Notes: generated by a model not told the origin, from the sequence alone. A stretch of DNA of 64,000 bases from Hippasteria phrygiana (GCA_037893225.1 JAZGUH010000331.1:372001-436000), one strand, 5' to 3'; shown: positions 1 through 11,539, counted from the first letter of the stretch. Program-made: numbers and translations.

Positions 1-979
1 TGCCACGTGACGTCATCTTAAAGGGGCAGTTTTTGAAGCCATATATCTACAAAAGTACAAATTCGATTAAGTTGAAAAGTAATATCTAGGTAGCCCAGTA
101 GGTTTATAGCTGAAAATTGACATGACATTATCATAATTGATGTCATCACATGTCACGTGACGTCATCTTAAAGGGGCAGTTTTTGAAGCCATATGTCTAC
201 AAAAGCACAAGTCCGATTAAGTTCAAAAGTAATATCTAGGTAGCCCAGTAGGTTTATAGATAAAAATTGAATTGACATTATCATGATGTCATCACATGTC
301 ACGTGACGTCATCTTAAAGGGGCAGTTTTTGAAGCCATATCTACAAAAGTACAAGCTCGATTAAGTTGAAATGTAATATCTAAGTAGGCCAGCAGGTTTA
401 TAGATGGAAATTGACATGACGTTATGATGACTTCATCACATGTCACCTGACGTCATCTTAAAGGGGCAGTTTTTGAAGCCACATATAAACAAAAGTACAA
501 GTTCGATTAAGTTGAAATGTAATATCCAGGCAGATCTGCAGGTTCATAGATGAAAATTGACATGACATTATGATGACTTCATCACATGTCACGTGACGTC
601 ATCTTAAAGGGGCAGTTTTTGAAGCCATCTATCTACAAAAGTACAAGTTCGATTAAGTTGAAACGTGGTATCTAACATGAATTTTAAACAATTTTTGATA
701 ATTCTTGTAATATATTTTTAGGTCATACACACTTAAATATAAATGTGAAAAATGTGTGACGTCTGATGACGTAATCATGGTCATCAACTCCTTGTATGCT
801 CACATTTCCAAAACGATTATGAATAAGCCTACGTGATTGCATGACCTGTCGTAGACGACCATGAATGTAAAACGAGATTTTTTGATCCACCATTGAAATC
901 TCAAAAATTAAGAATCAAACTACCAAAAACCCCCCAAACGAAACAGCCCTGTGTTTGTCCACAAACACCAAAGCTCTAG
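1..979 (+). mobile_element. Helitron-like element with TGACGTCA-rich tandem repeats (3' end; left end outside window)
   Basis: About 4.5 tandem units of roughly 148 bp fill 1-660, each with CACGTGACGTCATCTTAAAG and a conserved GGGGCAGTTTTTGAAGCC box. The right end has an 8-bp-stem hairpin at 951-968 (GTGTTTGT/ACAAACAC) followed 8 nt later by CTAG at 976-979 and then T. That is the classic Helitron 3' terminus (hairpin, CTRR, insertion before T). A helicase remnant lies antisense near 800-905. The element enters from beyond the left edge. Helitron assignment is inference from the terminus and the helicase remnant. Confidence 0.6.
800..905 (-). pseudogene. PIF1/Helitron-type helicase fragment
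   Basis: The minus strand reads EISMVDQKI and HGRLRQV followed by RFGNV, the Walker B region and following segment of PIF1-like helicases as found in Helitron Rep/Hel proteins. Only about 35 residues remain, with no start. It is the diverged twin of the fragment at 12,157-12,312. It lies antisense to the hairpin terminus at 979, which is not the canonical Helitron arrangement. Confidence 0.6.
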
Positions 980-3310
980 TTTTTTTTTTTTTTCTTTTTC
1001 AGACTTTTGCCCATAGCATTTGTACACGTTTTCTTTCTGCCAGGCACTTTGGCTACTTTTATGCAGCCGATTGCTTTTAAACTTAACAGACACTTAGACC
1101 AACTGCTCAGGATGCATGCCGATCTTTTACGTCATGGTGACGTCATCACGTGATTTTTTATGAATTTTTGAATTTTGAAAATCGTAACATTCATTAAATT
1201 ATATCTTGCGAACAAAACAAGATATTTTCAAAATTCTTTTTGTTATAGCTTTGGTATGTCTCAAAGATATGCCTTAAAAAGCGAAAATTGTGTGACGTCA
1301 TGATGACGTCATCAAAAATGCTTTTTTTTTTTAACGCATGTAAGGGTCAATCTGATTACAAAAATGTATACATTGAATTTTGCTGTACCCAATTCCAAAA
1401 TTTCATGATCGTGGCTCACTCAAGTAAGAAATAACAGCCATTTCAAAATTTAGACCAAATTCAATATAACACAAAGGAATTCTGGGACGGGCAGATAACC
1501 ATGGCTATTATGTGCTTGCTGTTTATAAAAGGGGTTGATTTCTAGTCTTTTTTCAAGTCGCTGAATTTTTGAAGTTTTAGAATCGTAACATTCTTTTCAA
1601 TATATCTAGCGAACAAAACAAGATATTTTCAAAATTCTTTTTGTTATAGCTTTGGTATGTCTCAAAGATATGCCCTAAAAAGCGAAAATTGTGTGACGTC
1701 ATGATGACGTCATCAAAAATATGTTTTTTTTTTAACGCATGTAAGGGTCAATCCGATTACAAAAATGTATACATTGAATTTTCCTGTACCCAATTCCAAA
1801 ATTTCATGATCGTGGCTCACTCAAGTAAGAAATGACAGCCATTTCAAAATTTAGACCAAATTCAATATAACACAAAGGAATTCTGGGACGGGCAGATAAC
1901 CATGGCTATTATGTGCTTGATGTTTATAAAAGGGGTTGATTTCTAGTCTTTTTTCAAGTCGCTGAATTTTTGAAGTATTAAAATCGTAACATTCTTTTCA
2001 ATATATCTAGCCAACAAAACAAGATATTTTCAAAATTCTTTTTGTTATAGCTTTGGTATACTCAAAGATATGCCCTAAAAGGCGAAAATTGTGTGACGTC
2101 ATGATGACGTCATCAACAAATCTTTTTTTTTTTAACGCATGTAAGGGTCAATCCGATTACAAAAATGTATTCGTTGAATTTTCCTGTACCTAATTCCAAA
2201 ATTTCATGATCGTGGCTCACTCAAGTGTGAAATAGGAGCCATTTCCAAATTTAGACCAAATTCAATATAACACAAAGGAATTCTGGGAAGGGCTGATAAC
2301 CATGGGTATTATGTGCTTGCTGTTTATAAAACGGGTTGATTTCTAGTCTTTTTTCAAGTCGCTAAATTTTTGAAGTTTTAGAATCGTAACATTCTTTTCA
2401 ATATATCTAGCGAACAAAACAAGATATTTTAAAAATTCTTTTTGTTATAGCTTTGGTATGTCTCAAAGATATGCCCTAAAAAGCGAAAATTGTGTGACGT
2501 CATGATGACGTCATGAAAAAAATTATTTTTTCAAGTCGCTAGAATATTGCACATAGCATTTGTAAACGTTTTCTTTCTTACCGGCCACTTTGGCTACTTT
2601 TAAACTTGGCAGACACTTACACCAACTGCTCACAATGTGTGGCGAACTTTTACGTCATGATGACGTCATCACATGTCACGTGACGTCATCTTAAAGGGGC
2701 ATTTTTTCGAAGCCATATATCTGCAAAAGTACAAGTCCGATTAAGTTGAAACGTAATATCTAGGTATGCCACCGGGTGTTATAGATGAACATTGACATGA
2801 TGTTATGATTACGTCATCACATGTCACGTGACGTCATCTTAAAGGGGCAGTTTTTGAAGCCATATATAAACAAAAGTACAAGTTCGATTAAGTTGAAATG
2901 TAATATCCAGGTAGGTCTGCAGGTTTATGGACGAAAATTGACATGACATTATGATGATGATGTCATCACACGTCACGTGACGTCATCTTAAAGGTGCAGT
3001 TTTTGAAGCCATATATAAACAAAAGTACAAGTCCGATTAAGTTGAAACATGTATCTAGGTATGCCACCGGGTGTTATAGGTGAACATTGACTTGACGTTA
3101 TGAAGTGATCACATGTCACGTGATGTCATTTTAAAGGGGCATTCGCTACACTATTCCCCATAACATTTGTACTCGATTTCTTTCTTTAAACCAATCCTTC
3201 ACACATCCAATAACGTTAATTATTGTATAAACATTTGACTAACTAACACAATAAAAAAAACACGAAACAGCCCTGTGTTTGTCCACGGGACAAACACATA
3301 ACATGTCTAG
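980..3310 (+). mobile_element. Second Helitron-like CRE-rich element, tandem to the first
   Basis: Three to four units of about 400 bp (near 1,140, 1,550, 1,960 and 2,370) share ATGATGACGTCATCA and a CAAAGATATGCC box. They are followed at 2,650-3,150 by more of the ~148-bp CRE units seen at the left edge. The right terminus is textbook: a perfect 11-bp stem hairpin at 3,274-3,298 with a 3-nt loop, then CTAG at 3,307-3,310, then a TTA microsatellite. The same family recurs at 12,102 (reversed) and 49,012-51,371. No protein-coding capacity is seen. Confidence 0.6.
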
Positions 3311-3334
3311 TTATTATTATTATTATTACACAGT

Positions 3335-3795
3335 AGTTTCTCCCTTGCTTGGTCAAGGACCTGCTTCCATAGGCTAGAACGTGCTCTCTGCCCTCCTGAA
3401 TCTGTGACAGTACCACATCAACTGTGAACCCAGTGGCGTCAGTGTCAAGAATGAACTCATCTCCCGGGATAGGGTAGGCAGTACATACAGGGGAAGATAC
3501 TATGCAGTGTTTTAGTGCCTTGAATACTCCTTGGCAATCATTCAGCTGTCCATTTGAATGACATGCCCTTCTCTGTGATCTTGTGCGATAGTTGGGCGAT
3601 ACTGGCAAATCCCTCAATAAACCGCCGGTAATATGACACTAGGCCAATGAAACTGCGAATGTCAGTGACGTTCATCGGTTGGGGCAGTCCTGCACTGCAC
3701 GAAAAGCCGAGTCAAAACACAACTTTCCATTGCACCAATGTCTATGAGAAAGCTTACTCCTAAATCCATCAGTTTTCCTTGGATATACAACCCCA
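3335..3795 (-). pseudogene. Ty3/gypsy pol fragment (protease remnant joined to RT C-terminus and RNase H)
   Basis: On the minus strand, 3,600-3,665 encodes SYYRRFIEGFAS, typical of the end of the Ty3/gypsy reverse transcriptase. It is followed after a frame break near 3,555 by an RNase H start containing FILDTDATGF and VLAYGSRSLT. Just upstream, 3,700-3,790 encodes VSFLIDIGA, an aspartic protease-like active-site motif. The intervening RT body is missing, so this is an internally deleted, frame-broken remnant. It is antisense to the larger gypsy copy that follows and may be a separate insertion. Confidence 0.7.
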
Positions 3796-4261
3796 ACTCT
3801 GCAGAAGCAGGTCGCAGTTCTGCACCAGGTGTCACAGCTGGTGCACGCTGGAAGGATTCCACCGTGCCTGAATGTGGGATATCACCAGTCGTGGGTGTAC
3901 CTGTATAAATGGAGATGCGGCCGCCTGCACCGGTGGTGAGGCTGGCCGTACTGGCGGTGAGGCTGGCCGTACTGGCGGTGAAGCTAGCCATACCGGCGGT
4001 TAGGCCGCCTGCACCGGCGTTGAGGCTGCGAACAACTCTGTCTTTAGGACGTTGGGCCCTTCGGCGTTTTCAGCTGAGCTCCGGGCCCCAAGTCCAGCTG
4101 CAGGCTCTTTGACCGTTGTTACGGTTATACAATATATAACTTAAAAGATTACGGGAAGAGGACTTATATAGGCGAGGGCTTAGACGACTTGGGCAGCTCT
4201 GCAATGGGCGAGGACTTGGAAGACTTGGGCACTCAGCAACGGACGAGGACGACTTCAATAA

Positions 4262-4730
4262 TGTGAGCGAATACAGTTCTTTGACGAGCTGGAACAAGGT
4301 GAATTCACCTCCAACACAGCCGAAGAGAGACGAAATCTTCAGGACTCAACCATCGCAGATGAGGAGTTGCTGGAGAAGTTAAACATAGCGACCAATGGCC
4401 GTCAACAGCGTCGCTCACAGCACACCAGACCCTGAACCCACCAAAACCCCCAAGCCCAACCCCCTAGTGGAAGATGTGAAGGAGCTGAAGCTTCAGGTTG
4501 ATGCCCTTGTCACAGCTCTTCAAGCAGGTGGCAACCAGCCAGCGCCAAGTGACCGCAGAGCAACCCGCCCCCGGGGCCCACCAAGGGAGTGGGGCTGCCC
4601 GGGATGCCAGACGCAAGGTGTTGGAGACCAGTGCCGACACTGCTTCAGGTGTGGGTCATCTGACCACTACATGCGCAACTGCAGCAATCGGTCGGGAAAC
4701 GGCCAAGGGTTACTGCCAAGGGGCGAGTAG
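4262..4730 (+). pseudogene. Ty3/gypsy gag remnant with CCHC zinc knuckle
   Basis: An acidic stretch encoded at about 4,266-4,395 (with FFDELEQGEF) runs into a second frame at 4,395-4,730. The latter has a predicted helix (VEDVKELKLQVDALV), a basic arginine-rich region and a zinc knuckle CFRCGSSDHYMRNC (CX2CX4HX4C), the nucleocapsid RNA-binding motif. The two frames indicate at least one frameshift. The reading frame lies just upstream of the protease, as expected for gag-pol. No long terminal repeat was recognised upstream. Confidence 0.7.
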
Positions 4731-4863
4731 TAACCACCCCAACAACAAAGTCCCAGCAGAGAGAATCCACAACAAGAGAGCAGAAGACTGGAGTAACAGC
4801 ACAGGTATGTGCACACCTCACAGGTATGTGCACACCTCACCCTAAGGCAACACCAGAGAGTGA

Positions 4864-5477
4864 GTCGACTAATTGGTGCGCTGCTGCATTGATGGGCAGC
4901 AGACAGAGGCCCTTTGGGACACGGGGTCCCAGATCTCTCTTCTCCCTCGTTCATGGTTTCAGCAACATCTCTCACGTGTCCCCTTACGACCCCTTCATCA
5001 GCTACTGAGTAAGACCCCATTGGACGCGAGGGCTGCGAATGCAACCCCCATCCCATTTGACGGCTGGATCGAAGCAAGGTTCTCGTTGAGCGAGGACGGA
5101 GGTGACCCAACGACGACGTTGCTGGTACCCATGCTGGTAACATCAGATGTAGGAGAACCCATCATCGGGTACAACGTCAGAGCAGATGACAAAAGATTAT
5201 GAAGGAATCTTACACCAGAGGAATCCTACGCTTGGGTTTTCCTGGGATGAAGTCTGCATCCATCAAGGCACTGGTTAGTCTCCTTCAGGACACCAGTTCC
5301 GATAGCCTGTGCACAGTTCGAGTGGGGAAGAAAGACGTGCAGATAGCAAAGGGAACGACCAAAGCTGTGATTTGCAGAGTAAGGACAGGACCCGTTAAAG
5401 AGGACACCCCTGTGCTTTTCGAGCCAAACATCAGTACACCCTGGCCAGAAGAGGCAGAGGTAGGAGAGTGTTGCTAA
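4864..5477 (+). pseudogene. Ty3/gypsy protease and connecting region
   Basis: The frame from 4,873 to 5,202 contains ALWDTGSQISLL, the DTGS active site of a retropepsin, and a later IIGYNV flap/ILGxD-like segment. This fits a gypsy aspartic protease that matures Gag-Pol. The frame ends at 5,202. A second open stretch (5,199-5,477) continues the protease-RT spacer in a different frame, so a frameshift separates them. It sits between the zinc knuckle and the RT. Confidence 0.7.
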
Positions 5478-5510
5478 CAATGAAGGCAGGTTTCTTCGTC
5501 ACGCATTCAT

Positions 5511-6668
5511 GTGCCTGTAACCAACCACTCTGGGCACGACGTCTTCCTCGGAGGCCGCACTATCATTGGGGAACTGCAACAGGTCAGGTCAGTCCTTCCC
5601 TGCTTCGATGGATGTGCCCCTACTTATGAAACCTCACCAAACAACCCGGCTAGAATCAGTAAGGTTACAGCGGGACTCCTCCCTAATTCATCAGAGTGGA
5701 CTCCATCCGTGGACCTGAGTCATCTGTCAGAAGAGCAGAGATGGGCCGCAGAGAAGATGCTTCAGGAAGCGGCGGGAGCTTTCGCCAAGGGCGACGATGA
5801 CATGGGATGTATAAACAACCTACAGATGAACATCCAACTCAAGGACAACAAGCCGGTCCAGAAGACCTACACCTCTGTGCCCCGCCCACTGTACAGAGAA
5901 GTCAAAGAGTACCTTCAGGATCTAATCAAAAGGGGATGGATCACCAAGTCTATGTCCCCATATTCATCACCGATAGTCTGTGTTAGGAAGAAAGATGGCA
6001 GCTTACGCCTCTGCATAGACTACAGGGAGCTCAACCACAAGACAATACAGGACCGGCAACCCATACCTCGCATCCAAGATGTTCTTGATGGGTTAGGTGG
6101 ACACTCTTGGTTCTCAACTCTGGACCAGGGTAAAGCCTACCATCAGAGATTTATGTCTGAAGGAAGCAGACCTCTGACAACATTTGTGACACCATGGGGA
6201 TTGTACGAGTGGCTGAGAATCCCATTTTGCCTCACAAATGCCCCAGCGGTGTTTCAACGTTGCATGGAGACCTGCCTGGAGGGACTGAAGTGAGAAATAG
6301 CCGTCATCTACCTAGATGACATACTGGTGTATGGGACGTCCTTTGAAGACCACTTGGAAAACATCCGTACAGTACTCCACCGCCTGCAGCAACATGGCAT
6401 CAAGCTGAAACCAAGCAAGTACCACCTATTCCAGAGGGAGGTGTGATACCTTGGCAGCGTTGTCTCTGCGGAAGGACACAAGATGGATCCTGCAGACATC
6501 AGTGCTGTCCAAGCCCTGAAAGTGAAGACACCAGGAACTGTCGGGGAGCTGAGAAAACTACTTGGTTTCCTGGGTTACTACAGACGGTACATTCCAGATT
6601 TCTCCCGAGTAGCAAAGCCCCTGTATGACCTCCTCACTATTAGCACAGAGAATCGAGAGAAACTTCAA
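5511..6668 (+). pseudogene. Ty3/gypsy reverse transcriptase
   Basis: RT motifs are seen in order. They are SSPIVCVRKKDGSLRLCIDY (fingers), FSTLDQGKAYHQ (motif A aspartate), LTNAPAVFQRCM, then YLDDILVYG at about 6,308-6,334 with both catalytic aspartates, and LLGFLGYYRRYIPDFS near the connection domain. Two in-frame TGA stops interrupt it (6,291-6,293, just before the YLDD block, and 6,442-6,444). A third stop ends it at 6,669. The enzyme would copy element RNA into DNA; this copy cannot make a full protein without recoding. Confidence 0.9.
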
Positions 6669-6692
6669 TGAGAAACCAGTCGACGAGGCAAG

Positions 6693-7358
6693 ATGAAATC
6701 AACCAAACGAGGTGCAGGACAGGTCCCCTCCAAGCAACCAATCACCTGGACCAACAAATGTCAGCGTATCCTGATCTCCATTCTCGACTGCCTGACCAAT
6801 CCTCCAGTGATGGCATTTCCTGACTTCTCGTTACCCTTCATCCTTCATACAGATGCATCCAACGAGGGCCTTGGAGCTATCCTATACCAGCGTCAACAAG
6901 GAAAGCTGAGAGTTATCAGTTATGGCTCACGAACCCTCACACCCGCTGAGAAGAACTACAACCTGCATTCAGGCAAGTTAGAATTTCTAGCCATGAAGTG
7001 GGCAATCTGCGAGAAGTTCCACGACTACCTGTACTATGCGAAGTCGTTCACCGTTTACATAGACAATCCACTCACCTATGTCCTCACCTCTGCTCGTTTG
7101 AATGCTGCAGGGTACCGCTGGGTGGCAGAATTATCAGATTTCAACTTTGACATCAAATACAAGCCGGGAAAAGCCAATGTTGATGCTGATACGCTCTCAC
7201 GATTGCCCCTCGACTTTGAGAAGTACATGGCAGGTTGTACCCTGGAGACAACACCCTTGTCGATTGATGCCACTGTCAAGGCCGCAAAGCTCAGCAGACA
7301 GGTCTTGCGTGGATATCAGCCATCACAACCTCTATCCCTCTGGACCATGATGAGATGA
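6693..7358 (+). pseudogene. Ty3/gypsy RNase H region
   Basis: The domain shows LHTDASNEGLGAILYQ (first acidic residue), VISYGSRTLTPAEKNY, KLEFLAMKWAI (catalytic Glu) and the C-terminal FDIKYKPGKANVDADTLSR typical of gypsy elements. VYIDN replaces the usual TDN-type motif. The start codon is not meaningful, since it is a segment of the pol polyprotein in the same frame as the RT. It ends at a TGA just before the integrase zinc-finger segment. Confidence 0.9.
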
Positions 7359-7364
7359 TGGGAA

Positions 7365-7781
7365 ATGGCCGCGGCTCAAGGCGCAGATCCTGGAATCAGA
7401 CCAGTTCTGGAGTATGTCACCCTCAACCATCGACCCCAAAGGCGAGAAAGAAGAAAGGAACTCCCTGAAACAACAGCTCTTCTTCATGAATGGGAGAAAT
7501 TACTGCTAAAGCAGGGGATACTGTACAGGAAGCGAGGATCTCAGCATCAGCTCGTTCTCCCTCAAAAGCACAGACAGCGGGTGTACCATGAGCTGCACAA
7601 CAAAATGGGCCACCTCGGAGCAGACAGGGTACTCAGCCTTGCTCGAGACCGGTTCTACTGGCCACACATGCAGAAGGACATCGAGCATTATGTCACTCAA
7701 GAGTGCCCCTGCCTAAAGCAGCATGCAACAAGCCACCACAGAGCCGTTCGAGTTGGTGTCCATCAACTTCATCCACCTTGA
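7365..7781 (+). pseudogene. Ty3/gypsy integrase N-terminal zinc-binding domain
   Basis: The segment contains the HHCC domain: HELHNKMGHLGADRVLSLA, then FYWPHMQKDIEHYV and CPCLKQ supplying the cysteines. This places the pol order as PR-RT-RNaseH-IN. The frame is open through to a TGA at 7,779, but the core continues in another frame from about 7,741, which shows a frameshift at 7,735-7,745. Confidence 0.85.
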
Positions 7782-7977
7782 GCGTAGTAAGGGGGCTATG
7801 AGTATATCTTGGTCGTAGTGGACGACTTCACTCGTTTCGCTCAAACCTATGCAACAACCAACAAGTCGGGTAAAACAGCTGCAGAGAAAATCTTTAATGA
7901 TTTTGCTCTTAAGTTTGGATTTCCCCGAAGACTCCACCATGACCAGGGCCGGGAGTTCGAGAACCAGGAAAACTGAG
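7741..7977 (+). pseudogene. Ty3/gypsy integrase catalytic core, truncated
   Basis: The frame at 7,741-7,977 reads [20 protein letters not shown] and a second catalytic-type segment [10 protein letters not shown], as in Ty3/gypsy integrase cores. The first catalytic aspartate position appears as Asn (SINFIHLE). Sequence stops right after the second motif, so the segment with the catalytic Glu is deleted. The C-terminal domain follows almost at once at 8,018. This integrase would be inactive. Confidence 0.8.
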
Positions 7978-8017
7978 ATCCTACTGGGAGGAGAAGATAC
8001 ACACCATCATCAGGCAG

Positions 8018-8305
8018 ATGCAAGACGACATGCTGGTGTATGAGGTGAGGCCCGAAAGTGGGATTGGCAGGACTAGAGTCCTTCATCGCAACCTGCTCCT
8101 CCCCTGTGATCACCTCCCTGCAGCGGAAACAGAACCAGAAGACCCACCACCAACACACACAAAGAGACGACAATGGTCTAAGAAGAGACAGAGACAGAGC
8201 CACCAACCAGACCTAACGCGAGATGTAAGCAGCTCTGATGAAGAGTTCTATCTTCAAACCCCGCAACCTCGCCCATTGATGCACCTCATATCAGAAGGGG
8301 GATGA
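8018..8305 (+). pseudogene. Ty3/gypsy integrase C-terminal domain
   Basis: The ORF starts with VYEVRPESGIGRTRVLHRN followed by LLLPC, typical of the small SH3-like end of Ty3/gypsy integrases. A charged tail with many Lys/Arg and a Ser-Asp-rich segment follows. It joins a deleted core upstream. The tail runs towards the region with the motif RYPSRDRHPPNTLTYEQLGI encoded near 8,520-8,580. Confidence 0.7.
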
Positions 8306-8402
8306 TGTTGCTTTGGCGCACCAGATTGCAGAGGGTAAAAACGACACAACACTCTGCCAACATCTGCCAGAGGTACCGGCCCCACAAGACGTTTAGCAGA
8401 AC

Positions 8403-8885
8403 TTGGAGCCTGAACAGGATGATGCAGAGCCACCAGAACAACCACATGAGCCTGTAGAACAACTACAGATGGAAGAGGCACCAGCAGGAGGAAGCAATGA
8501 TCCCACTGCGGAGACCGAAGCTCGCTACCCCAGTCGGGACAGACATCCCCCAAACACCCTCACCTATGAGCAACTCGGTATTCCCAATTCGGTCGATTCA
8601 CAACTCAGTGCGCCGCCAGCGGCAAGCCGGGAAAGGCCAATTTCCCACTTTCGGGGTCGACATCGCATCTATCGGGTTGTATTAGATGGTGGACAGTACA
8701 GCAGTATGGAGATCGCGCGAATGCGAGTGGACGAGTTAAAGCAATTTTTGACTAATCGGGGAATACTTTGTGCGGGAAAGAAGAGAGAAGAGTTGATAGA
8801 TTTAGCGGAGAAGGGGTGTAAGAAGTACACTCGATGCATTGACGATACCCACTTCCGGTTTTGCGATGTCGACTTTTTCCCATGA
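8403..8885 (+). CDS. 3' ORF of the gypsy element with SAP domain
   Basis: This 160-aa frame starts acidic and Pro/Glu-rich and then has RYPSRDRHPPNTLTYEQLG, which resembles the extreme C-terminus of many Ty3/gypsy pol proteins. It ends in a SAP-type helix-extended loop-helix (MRVDELKQFLTNRGI, then KKREELIDLAEKG, residues about 104-137). SAP domains bind AT-rich or scaffold DNA, or RNA. Its presence after pol suggests an element-encoded accessory function or a captured host exon. The frame continues past 8,885 only in another phase. Whether it is translated is unknown. Confidence 0.5.
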   Translation: MEPEQDDAEPPEQPHEPVEQLQMEEAPAGGSNDPTAETEARYPSRDRHPPNTLTYEQLGIPNSVDSQLSAPPAASRERPISHFRGRHRIYRVVLDGGQYSSMEIARMRVDELKQFLTNRGILCAGKKREELIDLAEKGCKKYTRCIDDTHFRFCDVDFFP

Positions 8886-9255
8886 TGCACTGCGTAATTT
8901 GGCATTTTTCCGGCTTGCCGCTGGTGGCGCCCTTGTTGTGAATCGACCGAATTATCAACATGTCGCCCCAGTGATGACATCCATGATGAACCCCACCGTG
9001 GTTTCCTCAAGACAGGGGAACCCTCCCGAAGTCCCCTCTCAAGAACAACCGCCACACATCCAAGAACAACAGATGGGACCTCCGCATCCACAACAACTAC
9101 TTCCAGTAAATTATGCATTTCCACACCCCCTCCCGATGTATCCAGCTCCACCCGTAGGGTACTTCCCACCAGCTCAGTATCATCCCCAGCAGTATCCACC
9201 AGGATGGCAGCCAATGACGACTTCACCCTATGTCTACCAGCCCAGAGTTGGCTGA
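8839..9255 (+). CDS. Proline/glutamine-rich ORF downstream of SAP ORF
   Basis: This 138-aa frame overlaps the end of the SAP ORF in a different phase. It is rich in Pro, Gln and Tyr (for example YPAPPVGYFPPAQYHPQQYP), a low-complexity composition like disordered RNA-binding or coat-associated tails. It may be the continuation of the SAP protein after a frameshift. No known domain is recognised, and function is not assigned. Confidence 0.35.
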   Translation: MTIPTSGFAMSTFSHDALRNLAFFRLAAGGALVVNRPNYQHVAPVMTSMMNPTVVSSRQGNPPEVPSQEQPPHIQEQQMGPPHPQQLLPVNYAFPHPLPMYPAPPVGYFPPAQYHPQQYPPGWQPMTTSPYVYQPRVG

Positions 9256-11040
9256 ATAGAACATTTTTTTCATATCTTTAGTAAGTTGTGCTTTGATTAG
9301 CATTTTCGTTGCCCGTAGTCCAAAATGCAGTGAACTGCAGTAAATTGCGTTACATTTTTTTAATGATCTTCTTTGATCAGATTTCAGGAATTAAGATTGG
9401 CTGATAACCTTTTATGGTTTCTGTAATCGTGCTATGCCCGTTAATTTGAGGAGATATGTTTTCGGCTCATAGTTGGAGAGATCGTCCAGGTTTCGCATTT
9501 TACCCTACATGTCAGATCTGTTAGATGCCTGGGCAACGACAAGCTTGTACATTTTTTGTAAGTGTTTTCGCATCTATTTTTTGGTCGTAGTCTGGAAATG
9601 TTGAGACATTTAATTTTTCGAGGGAGTATGTAGCTGGCTTACACATGTTTTGACAAGACAATCTGAACACACACACTTATTTTTGGTAGGAATTGCTTAC
9701 TTTTTAGCACAGGATGATTTTGATTAATCGATGTACAGTAGATTGGTTCATAAATTCAGCGCCCTCTTGTTTGTAAATATGTGAATATGATCAGGTTGAG
9801 GAAAAAAATGTTTACCAATAGTGTTGCGGGCAAACATAATCATGTGTTGCCGTCAAACTTCAGATAGTGTTGCAGATAAACTTGTAAGTTGTCTACCGGT
9901 GTTGCGGATGAAATAGGTTTACTTATCAAATTGCGGACCCATGTTTTGCATTGTTTAAAATGATGTTGAGGACAAAACGTTATTTGTTGAGAATAAAACG
10001 TTTTTTTATAATGATGTTGAGGCCTTCTTCTGAGGAACTTTGTCTAAATGAAACAAAGTGTTTAAGTGGGCATGATTTTTTTCAATAATTCTTTTTAATG
10101 TAAATACGAAGACGCATTTGTGTCTAACGCGGGGGGGGGGGGGGGGGGAGTATTGTGGCAAAAATCGCCAGGATGCTTAGTAAAATATTATTTCAGTTTG
10201 ATTTTTAGTGATGTTCAGGAATTTATAACACTGAGGTGGATAGAGGGACTGACCTTTTTGCCTGCATTTACTGAAGCCAATTGTTCGGACATAAATTTGT
10301 TTATCTTTCATTTCAGACATAATTCCTCGGTGCTAAATTCCCAGCTGTGCATACACTGACTCTATGTTATCATGTGATATTGCTGTTGAAGGACTGGTTT
10401 ACTGAACGAGCGTATCACTGTACACGTACGCTAGCACATGGCACAACTTCGAGTCAGTTACATGTACTGCTGCACTGTTACAAGCTACCGTAGGACTGTT
10501 GTATAATAACCAATCAGTGCTATTGTATGAGAAACGCATGCAGCGCTCATGCACCACGCGAGCATACTGTGCGTCCGCACTGTGTCTGTAAATTCTGCTG
10601 ATTTTCCATTATTTGGGTTCTGTTCCGTTCTTCTGGAGCGGACCGTGCAAAATCTCAAGACCCTTCAAGGCCATTCAAGATATAGCCCAGCATTCGCTTG
10701 ATCAAGGCAGATGTACTATGTGCACTGTTCTTGTGCTTAATTTGGGCTCAAGCGGCCCGGGAAAATAACACGTAATTAGTTTGCGTGTATAAACCGGAGC
10801 CGTTTGACTGGACTAGTCCCTGGGCGGGATATGGTTTTATATAAAAGGCACTTTAACTGCTCGAATGTGTAGAGCCATCAAAAGTTAGAGTATATATGCA
10901 CTCAGAGCTACCATACGCTACCATTTTATTCAGTCTCATACGACAGCAATCTTTACAACACTTGATACCCTTATGAGAGGGACTGAAACCAGTCTAATGT
11001 ACCCTAAACAGATGCTGAAGCCATGGTGAAACACATCATG
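9256..11040. other. Probable gypsy 3' region/LTR-like sequence, no gene
   Basis: No coding region is supported. Repeated GTGTTGCGG and TGATGTTGAGG phrases occur at 9,820-10,025 and a poly-G run at 10,131-10,148. A clear TATA-like sequence TTTATATAAAA lies at 10,836-10,846, about 220 bp before a gag fragment. That layout suggests an LTR promoter, but no matching second LTR was found, so boundaries are not given. Confidence 0.35.
10836..10846 (+). promoter_or_regulatory. TATA-like box, possible LTR promoter
   Basis: TTTATATAAAA lies downstream of a GC-rich CCTGGGCGGG segment and upstream of the gag remnant at 11,058. The position fits an LTR promoter, but transcription is not shown. Confidence 0.35.
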
Positions 11041-11057
11041 TCATCACATCGCCAATG

Positions 11058-11283
11058 ACTGCGCCTCTTCACCGGCAAAGTCCCTGTACCAAGTGGGAAA
11101 CTAGATTATGAGAGTTGGAAGAGGCCTGCCCGCCTTCTGCTGGAAGATAACCTCACACTAGCTATAAAAAGAAGTTGATTCAAATTGTTTAATCCATCCT
11201 TCCACCATCCAGTACCATCATATGGGCCCTGGGGAACACTATCACAGCTGAGGAGTGCTTGAAGGGGCTAGACAAGGCATGGG
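11058..11283 (+). pseudogene. Second gypsy-type gag fragment (PNMA-like Gag N-terminus)
   Basis: The plus strand reads LRLFTGKVPVPSGKLDYESW followed by a leucine-rich stretch, stop and frame change, then IIWALGNTITAEECLKGLD. This is the pattern of Gag capsid regions in animal Ty3/gypsy elements and their PNMA-family relatives. At least one stop (near 11,175) and one frameshift are present. It may belong to a separate gypsy copy whose LTR is the TATA-bearing stretch just upstream. Confidence 0.55.
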
Positions 11284-11539
11284 GATAACAGTACATGTAG
11301 ATGGAAACGAATTGTTCCTGCATTTCAGTTAATGCTTCCAACCAGAATGTGCAACAGCCTCCAATTATCTCACCTGACTACAACTATAGCTCACCCGGGT
11401 TATGGAGGCCGGAGGTCTCCGATTCTTTTGATATTGTTGATTTTGCTGATCACTCTTTATTAATATTGGATTATGCTCAGCTGTCATATCGTTAACATTT
11501 GATTTTAAATTGTCTGCCGTGAACAGGTAATATAACACA

